In this document: piece after piece, positions 63,520 to 64,000 of the stretch
Position numbering within the stretch: position 1 is the first letter of the stretch
How the letters are laid out: every line of letters starts with the position of its first letter
DNA from: Verticiella sediminum
Lineage (GTDB): Bacteria; Pseudomonadota; Gammaproteobacteria; Burkholderiales; Burkholderiaceae_B
Assembly (NCBI RefSeq): GCF_007558815.1
Contig: NZ_VLTJ01000042.1
Span: 310,001-374,000, forward strand
Direction: 5' to 3'
DNA length: 64,000 nucleotides
Program-made: the position numbers and the translations under genes
The notes under the pieces: model-generated
Told to the model about the DNA's origin: nothing
The model's input: the letters and a program-made list of their open reading frames with translations, nothing else
Databases searched by the model: none

Positions 63520-64000
63520 GCGAGCTCCTCCGCCTCGACGCCCGCGGGCGCACGACGATCATCCCAGCCGTTCTCGCCGCGCATGATGCGCACGAAGGCT
63601 TCCTCCAGGTCGGCGCCGCCGACCCGCTCGACCAGGGCCGCGGTGCGATCCAGGGCCACCACGCGCCCGCCCTTGAGCATGGCGACGCGTTCGCACAGGG
63701 CTTCGGCTTCTTCCAGGTAGTGCGTGGTGAGCAGCACCGTATGCCCCTGCTCGTTCAGCTTGACGATGAATTCCCAGAGAGTGCGGCGCAGATCGACGTC
63801 CACGCCCGCGGTCGGCTCGTCCAGCACGATCACCGGCGGGCGGTGCACCAGCGCCTGCGCGACGAGCACGCGCCGCTTCATGCCGCCCGAGAGCGCCCGC
63901 ATGTTGGTGTCCGCCTTGTCGGCCAGGCCCAGGCTGGCGAGGATTTCGTCGATCCAGTCGTCGTTGTGGCGCAGGCCGAAGTAGCCGGACTGAAAGCGCA
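63516..64000 (-). CDS. ABC exporter ATPase (YadG-like), 5' end beyond window
   Basis: The minus-strand frame continues upstream of residue 1 of the visible ATG (63902) to the edge with coding character (FQSGYFGLRHNDDWIDEIL), so the gene is cut by the window; about 161 residues are seen. Signature LSGGMKRR, Walker B PPVIVLDEPTAGVD and H-loop LLTTHYLEEAE are present; Walker A is outside. It drives the YadH-like permease. Upstream, relatives carry the mla lipid-transport genes. Confidence 0.9.
   Translation of the reverse strand, partial: RFQSGYFGLRHNDDWIDEILASLGLADKADTNMRALSGGMKRRVLVAQALVHRPPVIVLDEPTAGVDVDLRRTLWEFIVKLNEQGHTVLLTTHYLEEAEALCERVAMLKGGRVVALDRTAALVERVGGADLEEAFVRIMRGENGWDDRRAPAGVEAEELA

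Overview
The window is GC-rich, densely coded chromosomal DNA from a betaproteobacterium, most likely Alcaligenaceae (Bordetella / Achromobacter / Pigmentiphaga-like). The evidence is gene order rather than any search: ABC (YadGH-type) - bolA - murA - hisGDBHAFIE - tatABC - DUF34 - mscL - petABC - sspAB is the familiar Burkholderiales core arrangement. Seven solitary Bug/TctC-type periplasmic receptors in 64 kb are also typical of Bordetella relatives.

Layout. 1-5458: two divergent Bug receptors. The second leads an operon with an aconitase-type dehydratase (large and small subunits), an isocitrate lyase/PEP-mutase family lyase and a GntR/UTRA regulator, apparently an uptake, dehydration and cleavage route for a substituted malate. 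5474-12318: Nudix hydrolase, TSUP exporter, an NMT1/THI5-type ABC importer preceded by a sigma-54 promoter match, an OlsF-like two-domain ornithine-lipid acyltransferase and a DUF1311 lipid-anchored or secreted protein. 12497-17929: Fur-box-preceded TonB receptor, then a coupled triad (92-aa protein, methyltransferase, NTF2-like protein) and a Bug receptor. 17985-26616: a divergent Opp/Dpp-type peptide importer whose five parts are interleaved with three paralogous DUF1028 (Ntn-hydrolase clan) proteins, flanked by GntR and IclR regulators. 27024-32232: IclR, class III CoA-transferase, Bug, enoyl-CoA hydratase family protein and MFS carrier. 32421-39471: an aromatic-type catabolic operon (flavin monooxygenase, type I extradiol dioxygenase, FAH-family hydrolase, NTF2-like protein, two Bug receptors) with a divergent LysR regulator. 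39677-41736: atypical Bug plus TauD/TfdA dioxygenase. 41830-47119: siderophore uptake cluster (DUF2218-SIP reductase, FhuD-like binding protein, TonB receptor with Fur box, divergent TetR). 47351-64000: tRNA-Thr(TGT) and the conserved housekeeping block.

How the parts fit: the left two thirds are mostly small-molecule scavenging and catabolism units, each with its own regulator and a binding protein. The right third is respiration (bc1 complex), stress proteolysis (SspA/SspB), mechanosensing, Tat export, histidine synthesis and cell-wall synthesis. Notable oddities are the triple DUF1028/peptide-transporter locus, absence of hisC from the his operon, and a dispersed intergenic repeat that places its end on the Shine-Dalgarno of hisH and bolA and that also lies inside the 5' coding end of a transporter ATPase. 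All functional assignments are from reading motifs and neighbours; no database search was possible.
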